From the NCBI GenBank assembly GCA_947472795.1, contig CANJBL010000016.1:1-50566 (forward strand): a stretch of 50,566 bases of DNA, written 5' to 3'. The DNA comes from Fidelibacterota bacterium. GTDB lineage: Bacteria; Pseudomonadota; Alphaproteobacteria; Rhodospirillales; Rhodospirillaceae. The translations under genes and the position numbers were made by a program. This document shows positions 18,183-26,934 of the stretch, one piece after another. A model generated the notes under the pieces. The model did not search any database. It had not been told where the DNA came from and was given only the letters and a program-made list of their open reading frames with translations. Positions within the stretch are counted from its first letter, which is position 1; each line of letters starts with the position of its first letter.

Positions 18183-19610
18183 CTAGGAACCAGCGCGCGC
18201 GGTTTCGCGCGAACCGCCGAGAGGCGTGCCTGCGCGGCGGAGGAGATAGGCCACAGCCACAACCGCGACCGCGACCGCCGTCGCATAGACCTGACTTTGT
18301 GTCGAAGAACTTAACGTCATCACCACCAGCACCGCCGCGATCGCCAGCATGACGGCAATGCTAAGACCTGGAAACCACCACATCTGGACCGGCAGCGCAG
18401 CGCGCGCTTCCGGGCTCATCGCGTAACGGCTTTTGATCTGTGCCCACGCAATCATGAAGTACACCAAGAGCATGATGGCCCCGGAGGCATTCAGCAGGAA
18501 CGTAAACACCGCCTCATAAGACAAGGAAGAAATGAGCAGCAGCGCATACGCAGCGACAGCCGTGAACAACACGCCGCCTACCGGAACGCCCGCGCTATTG
18601 GTGCGGAGAGCTCGCCTCGGCGCATCGCCTTGAAGGGACAAACCCAGCAGAATGCGGGAGGTAACGTAGATGCCCGAATTGAGGCACGAAAGGACGGCTG
18701 TTAGAATAATAAAATTCATCGCCTCTGAGGCGAATGGCACCTGCATTCTATCGAGGGCCGCGACGAAGGGCGACTGGCCCGGAACAACGTCGGTCCAAGA
18801 CATGATAGAAACAATGATGAGCACCGAGCCCAGATAGAAAAAGAGGACCCGGAAAATCACGGAAATGGCGAGGCGTGAGACGTTCCGTCCCGGTTCGGTC
18901 GATTCCGCGGCAGCGATGGCGGCAATCTCCGCACCGCAAATGCTGAAGATGACCGCAGGAACGGCCCCCAGGATACTGGCAGCGCCTTTAGGTACGAAAG
19001 CATCATAGCTGAATAATGATAAAGCCGGCGCAGGATCCACGCGTCCGATACCAGCCAACCAGCAAAGCCCGGCAAGGATAAAAAGAATAACGGCCGCGAC
19101 CTTGATTGAGGCAAACCAAAACTCAAATTCGCCGTATCCTCGAACAGAGAACAAGTTCACGCCTGTGAGGATCACAAGGAGAAGGAGAGCTATGGCCCAC
19201 ACTGGCAGGCCCAGAATTCCAGTCAGCATTTGCGCGCCGACAAGAGCTTCAAATGCCACCACGATGACCCAGAAATAAGCGTACAGCCACCCGGTCAGGA
19301 AGGCGGCGAAGTTGCCCAGGGGCTGGCGCGTGTATTCGGTGAATGAAGAAACCCCCGACTGGGAGACAACCAATTCACCCAGCATCCTCATGACGAGGAA
19401 CACCAACGCGCCAGCGATCCCGTAGCTGATCACGACAGCGGGGCCGGTCGCGGCGATTGCAGCGCTGCTGCCGACGAACAGTCCTGCGCCGATGATACCG
19501 CCCAGCGATATCATCACCACGTGGCGTGCTTTGAGGGTGCGGCGCAGTCCGCCGAGAGAAGTGCCCGCGTCTGTGGAGCTATCGACGTGATGTGTGGTCG
19601 CTTCCGTCAC
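18183..19610 (-). CDS. APC-family amino-acid permease (GabP/AnsP-like)
   Basis: A 475-residue integral membrane protein with about twelve transmembrane segments. The first helix carries the substrate-binding signature SLGGIIGAGLFVGS. VSQSGVSSFTEYTRQPLG and the long hydrophobic blocks fit the amino-acid transporter family. It imports an amino acid or amine by proton symport; the exact substrate is not determinable. The start is the GTG at 19610. The shared promoter/operator lies only about 12-70 bases upstream, making this the tightest operator-gene pairing in the window. It converges with the FAD oxidoreductase gene. Confidence 0.88.
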   Translation of the reverse strand: MTEATTHHVDSSTDAGTSLGGLRRTLKARHVVMISLGGIIGAGLFVGSSAAIAATGPAVVISYGIAGALVFLVMRMLGELVVSQSGVSSFTEYTRQPLGNFAAFLTGWLYAYFWVIVVAFEALVGAQMLTGILGLPVWAIALLLLVILTGVNLFSVRGYGEFEFWFASIKVAAVILFILAGLCWLAGIGRVDPAPALSLFSYDAFVPKGAASILGAVPAVIFSICGAEIAAIAAAESTEPGRNVSRLAISVIFRVLFFYLGSVLIIVSIMSWTDVVPGQSPFVAALDRMQVPFASEAMNFIILTAVLSCLNSGIYVTSRILLGLSLQGDAPRRALRTNSAGVPVGGVLFTAVAAYALLLISSLSYEAVFTFLLNASGAIMLLVYFMIAWAQIKSRYAMSPEARAALPVQMWWFPGLSIAVMLAIAAVLVVMTLSSSTQSQVYATAVAVAVVAVAYLLRRAGTPLGGSRETARAGS

Positions 19611-19621
19611 GCTGCCCCCAG

Positions 19622-19682
19622 TTCCATTTTTCAGAATTCAGACCGCTTTATGAATGGTCGCATGATTCTAACGGTAGTTAAA
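19622..19682 (-). promoter_or_regulatory. Shared promoter/operator, copy upstream of the amino-acid permease
   Basis: On the minus strand TTTAAC (19682-19677) is followed after 18 bases by ACCATT (19658-19653). Exactly seven bases later comes the operator core 19632-19645 (plus-strand CAGAATTCAGACCG). The block GAATGGTCGCATGATT (19652-19667) is identical in the 35.2-kb copy and nearly identical in the 23.9-kb copy. The core ends about 22 bases before the GTG start, so a bound protein would block initiation. The hexamers themselves are weak. Confidence 0.7.
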
Positions 19683-19777
19683 GTATTTTAAGGAAACGGA
19701 GCGATCCGCATGCGTGCGATCAGCCGTCAGCACCTAACGGACTGCTGCACGACACGGCATTTGAGAAGCGTGACGCG

Positions 19778-20557
19778 CTATTCGGGTTTTCGCAGAGGCC
19801 GCTTGATGGTGAATATAGCGGATAAATGTTCCGCTGCGGTTTTGAGAACCGCGACATTCTCTTCAAAATGAGCGATCACACGTTGCTCGGGCCCAGTTAA
19901 TCCAAGCCCGTAAAGTATTTCCGGTTCTGATTCCGATGAGATCGGGACAATGATTGTGCCCAGCCCCACGATGTGTTCGCCGCGTTCGGTGGCGTAACCA
20001 TTTGTACGAACTTCGGCCAAGGCCGCTTTCAGCGCCTTCCGATCGGTGATCGTCTTATCCGTGTAGCGCTTCAAGTCTTTCATCGCCGGCATATCGCCGG
20101 AAAGTGCGGTGAGCAGCTTTCCGGAGGCCGTGGCATGCCACGGCAAGGCGTGACCTGGCGTCACATAGATCCCAACGCTTGCATCCGGGGATTCCATGGC
20201 GACGGACTCAATCTGGCCTTGGAAACGCCGCGCGATGAAACACGTTTCGTGTACCTTCGCGGCAAGCTCCTTCAATCGCCTCCGCGTGGCGATTTCAATC
20301 CATCCGGTCTCGGAATAAAGGACGCGGTTCAGGCGCGTGCCGGTGAAATAGCGCCCGCCCCGTTTGCGGTCGGCGTTAATCAATTCCGACGCTTCAAGCG
20401 CATGGAGCAATCGGTTCACGGTCGTCTTTGGAAGATGGAGGATTTGCTCGATTTCGGCCGCCAGCAGGCCATCTGAATACGCCGTGAGGAGTTCCAGAAT
20501 CCGAACGTATCGTTCCAGTGGCTTCGACTGCCGCGTCTTCGTCACCCCGACCCTCAT
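19778..20557 (-). CDS. IclR-family transcriptional regulator
   Basis: A 259-residue regulator with an N-terminal winged helix-turn-helix (about residues 15-75; LLAAEIEQILHLPKTTVNRL is the recognition region). The C-terminal ligand-binding domain includes PWHATASGKLL and GLGTIIVPI. IclR proteins bind short palindromes near promoters and respond to small catabolic metabolites, as repressors or activators; pca pathways are classic targets. It sits between the permease and a TonB receptor, both of which carry the shared operator, so it is the best candidate to bind it. No operator copy is evident before its own gene. Confidence 0.9.
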   Translation of the reverse strand: MRVGVTKTRQSKPLERYVRILELLTAYSDGLLAAEIEQILHLPKTTVNRLLHALEASELINADRKRGGRYFTGTRLNRVLYSETGWIEIATRRRLKELAAKVHETCFIARRFQGQIESVAMESPDASVGIYVTPGHALPWHATASGKLLTALSGDMPAMKDLKRYTDKTITDRKALKAALAEVRTNGYATERGEHIVGLGTIIVPISSESEPEILYGLGLTGPEQRVIAHFEENVAVLKTAAEHLSAIFTIKRPLRKPE

Positions 20558-20707
20558 CGTCTGGAGCCTAAAATACCCTGATAGCTCAGGGCCTTAACAC
20601 TTTGAAATAAATAGACCGGCAGACGATTGCAATAGGCAATGCGCCGAGCTGGCCAAGTGGCTGGGGCTAAAAGGCGATTTGCGCCACACAATTCCCACAA
20701 AAAAGAA

Positions 20708-20737
20708 CCGGCCACCTGGAGGGAACCAGGTGGCCGG
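20708..20737 (-). terminator. Rho-independent terminator after the second TonB receptor gene
   Basis: A perfect 12-bp stem, CCGGCCACCTGG (20708-20719) with CCAGGTGGCCGG (20726-20737), encloses a 6-base loop. On the minus strand TTCTTTTTT follows directly. It lies about 30 bases after the receptor stop and isolates it from the IclR gene. Confidence 0.92.
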
Positions 20738-20765
20738 CTCTATTTATCAAAGGTGGCTATAGCGA

Positions 20766-23669
20766 TTAGAACTTGGCGCGGAGGCCAATACGCCATGTCC
20801 GACCGAACACGTCATAAACGCTGTCTCTGAACGGCGCGTACCACAGAGAGGTACTGCCGGCGTTGCTGCTCGACACGACCGGCGGAGCTTTATCCAACGC
20901 ATTATCAAGTGTCGCGTAGAGCTGCATGTAGTCATTGACCTGATACGAACCGCGCAGGTCCATATAGACGATGGCGGCGACTTCGTTTTTATCGACGTCC
21001 ACACCAGTGACCCAGGCGTTGTTAAGCTTCGCCTTGCCGATCAAGCGGCCCTGGATTGTCGCATCCCAGGTGCCTTCGGAGTACGTTGCAGAAAGCGTGC
21101 TTTTGAACTTCGGTATGCTGGTGCGGCGACCTTCGCTGATGGCTCCAGCTGCGTCATAAATCACGCCGAGGGAGTTCAGCTTATCCTCGTACATATAGGT
21201 GCCGACGTAGTGGAAGTTCATCTCACCCGCCAAGAATGGCGTGCGGTAATCGCTCTGAATATCGATCCCTGACGTTTGCTGGAGCGCAGCGTTTGTCGGC
21301 TGCAAAAGGATTGCTGAGAGAGTTGGTCCCAGAGAATCGCTCGGACCAGCGTAGACGAGGTTATTGCAGAAAGCCTGCACACCGGCCACGCACTGGGCGA
21401 TGGTCGTCGCCTGGTTTGTGGTGGTGATAACTTTGTTCATCTTGATCCGCCACCAATCGGCAGAAATTCTCAAGCCCTCGATCCAGTCCGACGGCGTCAG
21501 AACAGCACCCATGGTCAGAGTGTTGCCGATTTCAGGCACCAAGTTCATATTGCCCTGCGTGATGGTGAAGATGGCCGCCTGCGCGTTTCTCTTCGGATCA
21601 ACCGCAACGCTACCGATAGGCTGGCCTGTGGTGAACAAGGCATAAAGGTCAGGCGCCCGAATATCGTGCGAATACGATCCGCGCAGCCGGATCGCATCAT
21701 TCACCTGGCTGAGCAGACCCACTTTATATGTTTCAACAGTGCCGCTGACTGAATAGTTGGTCACGCGGCCGGCGACATCGACATCCAAGGTCTGAACGCC
21801 CTGGTTCTTCAGGAGCGGTACGTTGAATTCAGCAAAGCCTTCCTTGGTGTTGTACTTGCCGTGGAAGTCCTTGGTGTTACCACCGATGTTGAAACCGCCG
21901 GCATTAGACGCCGCCGAGGCTCTAATCCGACCCAACTCAGCGCGATATTCAAGACCTGTAGCTGCCGAGACATTTCCCGCCGGCAAACCAAACGGCAATT
22001 CACCGGAAGCGGACGCCGCGACTGTATCCATCTGGCTCAAGTCACGGAAGTAGTTGAGACCGGCGCGAGCGAGGCCGTTGATGTAAGCGGCCGCGGCAGA
22101 CGAATCTTTTCCGGTCCCAAAGACGTCCCAGGGTACGCAACCGTTCGTGGGGGCGGTCAAGGTGGAGCGGCAGGCGACGCTGCCGATCTGCAGACCAGAA
22201 GTTCCAACGTTTGCCGTGGTGACACGCACGGCGTCGGCAGCCGCTCTGATGGCTGGCGTATAGGGGTTGTTGAGCAAAAGGCTGTAGGCACGCGATTCGC
22301 CATGTTGAACGTAGGCGTTCCACGACCATGCCTTATCAAACAGCGTTGTCTTACCTTCAAGCGTGAAGACGGCGCGCTTCATCGCGTGAGTCAGCGAGAC
22401 CACCGGCATGCCGATGTTTTTAGCTTCGGCACGGATGCTGCCACCATTTCCACTCACATCCCCGGTCATCGTCGTGCCCAAGGGGAAGCTGGTGATTCCC
22501 AGCGTGTTCATCTGCGTCAGGATCGACGCCGGAATGAACGGATTGTCGTTAGTGATCGTCAGAGTACCGTATTGAGCAGATGTCCAGCTATTGCCCAAGG
22601 TGTCGATGTGGCCATAGTTCAGCTGAAGCGAGGCTTTAACACTATCGGAGAGCTCATAGCTGGCGTAGCCCAGCACCGTGCCCGTCCACAGTGGATTGGC
22701 GATCACACCGAAGGAGTGCTGGCTCAGCCCCGTGTTCGGTGTGCCGTTGTTGGTAAAGCCGCCCGTCACGTTGCCAAAGTTGAAGGTCAGCGGCGTGGCA
22801 TTGGGGCCAACGAAGTAAGTGCCCTTCAGGGGTCCGCCAGTGATGATCCCGCCCGGCGTCGCCTGAGAATAGCCCACATAATCGGCATGAATCAGTTTGG
22901 GCTGGCCCGCCGCCGTGTTTGGATTGGCTACCAAACGCGTCTGACGGTTGTTCTTAATATAGTCGTTGAAGAACGTGTCAGGTGAGTCGAGGTAGCTGCC
23001 GCTGATGATGAAGTGGCCGCGGTCACCTGCGAATTTTGTTCCGAAAGACGCTTCGACTTTATACTGCTGACGGCGCAGATCGAAGTTGTTCTGGGCTTCA
23101 AGATTGATCTTGGTGCCTTCCAACTTCTTGTTAATGACGATGTTAACCACGCCGGCCACGGCGTTGGAGCCCCACGCAGCGGAGGCACCACCTGTCACCA
23201 CGTCTACGCGCTCGACGAGGGTCGAGGGGATCGTGCTGAGGTCGGTACCGCCGTTGGCGAGGTTGGCATCCATAACGCGCTGGCCATCGAAGAGAACCAG
23301 CGTGCGGCGCTGTCCGAGGTTTCTCAACGAGACGACGTTCAAACCGGCAGAGCCGTCCGAAACGAACGTACTGCGTACGCTATTGCTGGGCGATGAAGAT
23401 GCACCAAACGAGGGCATGGCTCGGATCGCATCACCGATGTCGGGTTTAGCTTCGCGTTCGAGGGCCGCGAGGTCGACAACAGTTACGGGCGTAGGAGCTT
23501 CGTAACCTTGGACTTGAATGCGAGAGCCGGTGACCGTGACGGATTCAACATCCGCGTTTTCGGCAGCTGCATTTTGCGCATTTGATTGAGCGGCAAACGT
23601 CGGCGCCGCAAGAATACCGGAAGCAGTGAGAAGCAGTGCTGTGCCGGCTAGAAGTTTGGATCTCGTCAT
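20766..23669 (-). CDS. TonB-dependent outer-membrane receptor
   Basis: A complete 967-residue receptor. The ATG at 23669 follows GGGGGA and begins a signal peptide (MTRSKLLAGTALLLTASGIL). A TonB-box-like region (VESVTVTGSRIQ) precedes a plug domain with RRTLVLFDGQRVMD and GGASAAWGSNAVAGVVNIVI. The beta-barrel ends in a C-terminal phenylalanine (GLRAKF), as required for outer-membrane insertion. The plug resembles the large oligopeptide/carbohydrate class rather than classical siderophore receptors. The shared operator copy at 23.9 kb places it in the same regulon as pcaI, the permease and the eight-gene operon. The promoter would give a leader of about 250 bases. Confidence 0.92.
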   Translation of the reverse strand: MTRSKLLAGTALLLTASGILAAPTFAAQSNAQNAAAENADVESVTVTGSRIQVQGYEAPTPVTVVDLAALEREAKPDIGDAIRAMPSFGASSSPSNSVRSTFVSDGSAGLNVVSLRNLGQRRTLVLFDGQRVMDANLANGGTDLSTIPSTLVERVDVVTGGASAAWGSNAVAGVVNIVINKKLEGTKINLEAQNNFDLRRQQYKVEASFGTKFAGDRGHFIISGSYLDSPDTFFNDYIKNNRQTRLVANPNTAAGQPKLIHADYVGYSQATPGGIITGGPLKGTYFVGPNATPLTFNFGNVTGGFTNNGTPNTGLSQHSFGVIANPLWTGTVLGYASYELSDSVKASLQLNYGHIDTLGNSWTSAQYGTLTITNDNPFIPASILTQMNTLGITSFPLGTTMTGDVSGNGGSIRAEAKNIGMPVVSLTHAMKRAVFTLEGKTTLFDKAWSWNAYVQHGESRAYSLLLNNPYTPAIRAAADAVRVTTANVGTSGLQIGSVACRSTLTAPTNGCVPWDVFGTGKDSSAAAAYINGLARAGLNYFRDLSQMDTVAASASGELPFGLPAGNVSAATGLEYRAELGRIRASAASNAGGFNIGGNTKDFHGKYNTKEGFAEFNVPLLKNQGVQTLDVDVAGRVTNYSVSGTVETYKVGLLSQVNDAIRLRGSYSHDIRAPDLYALFTTGQPIGSVAVDPKRNAQAAIFTITQGNMNLVPEIGNTLTMGAVLTPSDWIEGLRISADWWRIKMNKVITTTNQATTIAQCVAGVQAFCNNLVYAGPSDSLGPTLSAILLQPTNAALQQTSGIDIQSDYRTPFLAGEMNFHYVGTYMYEDKLNSLGVIYDAAGAISEGRRTSIPKFKSTLSATYSEGTWDATIQGRLIGKAKLNNAWVTGVDVDKNEVAAIVYMDLRGSYQVNDYMQLYATLDNALDKAPPVVSSSNAGSTSLWYAPFRDSVYDVFGRTWRIGLRAKF

Positions 23670-24117
23670 TTCAAATCCCCCTTGTGTCATCACCCAGATC
23701 GAAGCAAAAAATATTCGACCGACAGTGCGTGCAGGCAAAAGCTGCGCGCCGCGCTCTTTGCGATCAATTCAGATTGAGCCTGTCACCCCCTCCTGGCGTG
23801 AAAAGCAAATGCAGCCATTGTGAAAAGATGACCGCAGGTATCCCGCATAAAATGTATGCACACGTACAAAATCAGTCAACTAGATATGTATGCAAATGAT
23901 TATTACTGAGTTCCGATTTTCGGTACTTGGTCGGTTTTGCGAATGGTTGCATGATTTAGGGGGCCGTCAAAGTATTTTTAGGTGCAGCGCGGCGATACTT
24001 GCGGACCGTTGCTTTCACACAACAACTATCGACCCATGGTCGTACTTCCCGCCGTTGAAATCAACGGGCGTGGTGCAGTCTGCAAATGATTGAGCGACAC
24101 GTTCGCGTGGGCTTATC
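23670..24117. other. Intergenic region with the receptor leader and operator
   Basis: About 450 bases between the end of the last cassette gene and the receptor start. It contains the receptor promoter/operator at 23912-23970 and, between 23670 and 23910, an A+T-rich presumed leader. I see no small gene with a convincing ribosome site and no recognisable riboswitch. A duplicated short motif, TATGTATGCA-like, occurs near 23852 and 23885. Confidence 0.45.
23912..23970 (-). promoter_or_regulatory. Shared promoter/operator, copy upstream of the second TonB receptor
   Basis: On the minus strand TTGACG (23970-23965) is followed after 17 bases by ACCATT (23947-23942). After exactly seven bases comes the operator core 23921-23934 (plus-strand CGGTACTTGGTCGG). 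The flank TTCCGATTTTC and the block GAATGGTTGCATGATT match the other copies. It lies about 240 bases before the receptor start codon, farther than in the permease and cassette cases. Confidence 0.68.
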
Positions 24118-24157
24118 GAGAACCTAGGAAGCGCTCATTCAAAAAAAGCGCGTTCTC
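24118..24157 (-). terminator. Possible terminator at the end of the eight-gene operon
   Basis: GAGAAC (24118-24123) can pair with GTTCTC (24152-24157), and inside it GCGCT (24131-24135) with AGCGC (24147-24151), leaving an A/T-rich loop. The T-run on the minus strand falls inside the loop rather than after the stem, so it is not a standard terminator. It is the only hairpin seen after the last gene. Confidence 0.3.
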
Positions 24158-24193
24158 GCAGCATGGAAATATCTAGACTGACCTATCGGCTAA

Positions 24194-25534
24194 TTACCGA
24201 GAAGCGATGCCGGCTTTTACTTTGGTTGGCCCAATCTCGCCTTCGGCGCTGATGGAAAGCCAGTCGGTCAAAGTATAAATACCAATACGCTGCCCCTCGA
24301 TCATGCCGGGGCGATCTTCAAACTTATAAGTGAAAAGCGGACGGCCCTTGTAGGCCCATACTCTTATGCTGAGCTGGTCACTATTGAGCGTGCGCACGGG
24401 CGACCATGGCAAAGGCATTTCGACAATCGTCCAAGTACTGCCTTCCGGTTTGGCTTGCTCATCAGCCAGAACCGGACGCCACGTGTCCGCGCAGTTCTTT
24501 TCATTGGTGCAATCAGTGGTCCACCACAAAGACTTGTCACCCGGATCATCGCATGCAAGCGAGCGCTCAATTCCATCATCCGTGTTCAATTTAGAACCGC
24601 ATGTGAAGTAGTACATCGTCTTGCCGTTGGCATCGGCATAGCGTTTGCCCAGTGCCGTCGCCTGTACCGTCATGAAGGCTGGCAGCTTCGGCTTGGAATA
24701 CGCCATCGCGACAGTCCAGCCCGGATTGGCCTCCCCGCGGACTTCACCGGCATTGTCGTCTTCGCTATAAGTATAAAGTGGTTTGCCTTTAAAAGCCCAT
24801 TGCTTGGTCCGGTCGGACCTTACAACAATGGACCAATCGCCTTTTGCCGTCGCGGCTGCAGGAGCGGCCAGTGGCTGCCACACTGTGGCACATTTGGCGT
24901 CGCAGGCCGACTTTCCAACGGCATCCTTTTCCGACACATAAAGCGTACGCCCTTCGCTCGATGCCAAAATGCGTGAGACGCCAAGGGTCTCTACGCGCAC
25001 TTCTGGTGGAACAATGACAGGAGCAAATACGGCTTGTCCGCGCGTGCGTCCGCCGCGACCAGAGATGGCGCCAGCATTTGCCACGCCCGGCTTGTCGTCT
25101 TTTATTGAAGTATAGATGGGCCTACTGCGGTAGGCCCACTGGCGGATGCCATCTGGACGCTCAATAATGGTCCAAGGTCCAGCTGGCTTGGCATCTCCTG
25201 CCTGTGCGGGTGGCCATTTCTCGATACAACTCGGCACGCGATCGTAGTTTGCGAGATCGTAAAGGTCGCCGTTGCCGGTGACGCCTTGCCTGTACACTTT
25301 GGACGTACAGCTTGAAACACCGGGTTTGGAGTCATCCCCGAAATAGAGTGTCATTCCACGGCTATCAGCAAAGACCACGCCTTCATCTGTTGTTTGCAGA
25401 CGGATGTTTGCCGGACGCGGTTCATCCACCATCGCGAGTTGGGCATGGACGGGGGTCGCCGTCATTGCCAACAAAAGGCCAACACCTGCATGCCGGACCT
25501 GCAGCTTGAACGAAGCCAGAGAGAAACCGCTCAT
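24194..25534 (-). CDS. Cassette protein C1: secreted protein with three COG4315/PF03640-type repeats
   Basis: A 446-residue secreted protein of unknown biochemical role. A signal peptide is seen (GVGLLLAMTATPVHAQ, ending near residue 32). Three repeats follow, each with a G-x-T-(L/M)-Y start, a cysteine-containing middle before a W-x-P, and an ending like QWAYRSRPIYT, QWAFKGKPLYTYSEDD or VWAYKGRPLFTY. This is the 'secreted repeat of unknown function' family. The second repeat keeps SACDAKCATVWQP. The first and third carry insertions rich in cysteine. It is the last gene of the operon, 22 bases after DUF1552 gene B1. AGGAGTAAGCG precedes the ATG. Confidence 0.82.
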   Translation of the reverse strand: MSGFSLASFKLQVRHAGVGLLLAMTATPVHAQLAMVDEPRPANIRLQTTDEGVVFADSRGMTLYFGDDSKPGVSSCTSKVYRQGVTGNGDLYDLANYDRVPSCIEKWPPAQAGDAKPAGPWTIIERPDGIRQWAYRSRPIYTSIKDDKPGVANAGAISGRGGRTRGQAVFAPVIVPPEVRVETLGVSRILASSEGRTLYVSEKDAVGKSACDAKCATVWQPLAAPAAATAKGDWSIVVRSDRTKQWAFKGKPLYTYSEDDNAGEVRGEANPGWTVAMAYSKPKLPAFMTVQATALGKRYADANGKTMYYFTCGSKLNTDDGIERSLACDDPGDKSLWWTTDCTNEKNCADTWRPVLADEQAKPEGSTWTIVEMPLPWSPVRTLNSDQLSIRVWAYKGRPLFTYKFEDRPGMIEGQRIGIYTLTDWLSISAEGEIGPTKVKAGIASR

Positions 25535-25556
25535 CGCTTACTCCTGTCCGTTTAGA

Positions 25557-26900
25557 TTAGATGGTGACTTCGCCCACTGCGCGCGATGTTCTCATCGAAT
25601 TGGCGCCCCACGCATCGACCTTCACACCCATGGCCTGTAACGCGGTCAAGGACACGCGCGTTGCCGGCGTACCTTGGCCAGTGACATGCAAGCCGGTTTT
25701 CAATCGGCCCCCAGCGGAGCCCGCTGTCATAAGAGGCACGGCCTGAAGACTATGCACCTGCGCCAGCTGGCAATCGGAATGTGCCAAGACCAGGCTGTGA
25801 TCGAGCAGCGTTCCATCGCCTTCTTTGACCTTTGCCAAAGCGCCGACAAAATACGCCCAAGATTCCATGGCGCGCGTGATGAGCCATGCTGAGTCAAGCT
25901 GATAGCCCAACACCGGATCTCTTAGATCCTCATGCGTTGCGGGATGATGCGGACGGGGATTACCGGGCTTTGTGGTCAAAGCCTGGGCGTCGGAATACAT
26001 CATGCTAAAGACCCGGGTTTGATTGCACGCCAAGGCCATGACGAGAATGTCGGTCAGAAGATTGTGGCGGTTTGCCACCATCTCAGCCGCCAATCCAAGG
26101 GGGAGATCTTTTTCGATTTTCGACGGAAGGACGCACGCCTCGGCTGGTGGCGGCTTCTGAAGCTGCAGTGACAGACGGTCTTCAAGAGCGCGAACAGATG
26201 TGAAGTATTCATCCAGCCGCGACTGGTCTGCTTTACCGAGGGTTTTACGCAAGTCCGCACTTTGCTCCATGACGGTCGACAGCGCGCTTTTGCGGGTCAT
26301 GATCCGCGGATCTGGTTTGAAAACAGGCGAATTGGGATCCTGGAACTCAGGTCCAAAAATTCGTTGATACAGTTCCACGGCCGACACATCAGCGGGATTG
26401 ACGGCTTCAGAGCTGCGGAAGCTTTGGCTTGAACGGGGATTGCCGGTAGCAGCAACCTGTAACGAACGATAGCGCGAATTCGTGCCGACAACGTCGGACA
26501 CCAGGACATCCAGGCTGGCTCCCGGATAACGTCCATTCCCCAGGGGTGCCTCGCCGGTACGGACAGCGACCCATCCCGTGTAATGGCAAAGGTTCGGCCG
26601 GCCATCGGTCAAGACGTCGAAACCGGTATAGACGTTCACATGTTTACGGACATCGCGCAGGGAAGCGATCTGTTCGGGCAGGTCATAGTCGGCGCCGACT
26701 TTCTTCGGTACGAAGATCTGCTGATCCATACCCAGTCCCCAGAACCATGTGCCGAAGCGCGCGGGCAATGGCTCGCCGGAGGCAAAGGCTGTTCCCTTGT
26801 TGTCCAGGAAACAGTCCAACAGCGGCAAGGCTACTGTCGTTGCGCACCCATTGAACATGCCGCGCAGAACGCGCCGACGCGTAAACTTACTCTTCGTCAT
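25557..26900 (-). CDS. Cassette protein B1: DUF1552 family protein, Tat-exported
   Basis: A 447-residue protein of the DUF1552 family, known mainly from planctomycetes and some proteobacteria and without an assigned activity. The N terminus FTRRRVLRGMFNGCATTVAL is a twin-arginine signal, followed by the conserved LPLLDCFL. Family segments include FGTWFWGLGMD, DEYFTSVRALEDRLSLQL and GDGTLLDHSLVLAHSDC. Some relationship to DUF1501/sulfatase-like folds has been suggested for such proteins, but I see no metal site I would assign. AAAGGAGG precedes the ATG. It lies 34 bases downstream of A1 and 22 bases upstream of C1 and probably acts with them in the periplasm. Confidence 0.86.
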   Translation of the reverse strand: MTKSKFTRRRVLRGMFNGCATTVALPLLDCFLDNKGTAFASGEPLPARFGTWFWGLGMDQQIFVPKKVGADYDLPEQIASLRDVRKHVNVYTGFDVLTDGRPNLCHYTGWVAVRTGEAPLGNGRYPGASLDVLVSDVVGTNSRYRSLQVAATGNPRSSQSFRSSEAVNPADVSAVELYQRIFGPEFQDPNSPVFKPDPRIMTRKSALSTVMEQSADLRKTLGKADQSRLDEYFTSVRALEDRLSLQLQKPPPAEACVLPSKIEKDLPLGLAAEMVANRHNLLTDILVMALACNQTRVFSMMYSDAQALTTKPGNPRPHHPATHEDLRDPVLGYQLDSAWLITRAMESWAYFVGALAKVKEGDGTLLDHSLVLAHSDCQLAQVHSLQAVPLMTAGSAGGRLKTGLHVTGQGTPATRVSLTALQAMGVKVDAWGANSMRTSRAVGEVTI

Positions 26901-26934
26901 ATTCGCCTCCTTTTACCGAGACAAGACTCTCGCT

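Noticed and set aside
20636-20695. tRNA-like words such as GAGCTGGCCAAGTGGC
   Set aside because: No cloverleaf with matched acceptor and T-arms could be formed around it, and there is no recognisable T-loop sequence.
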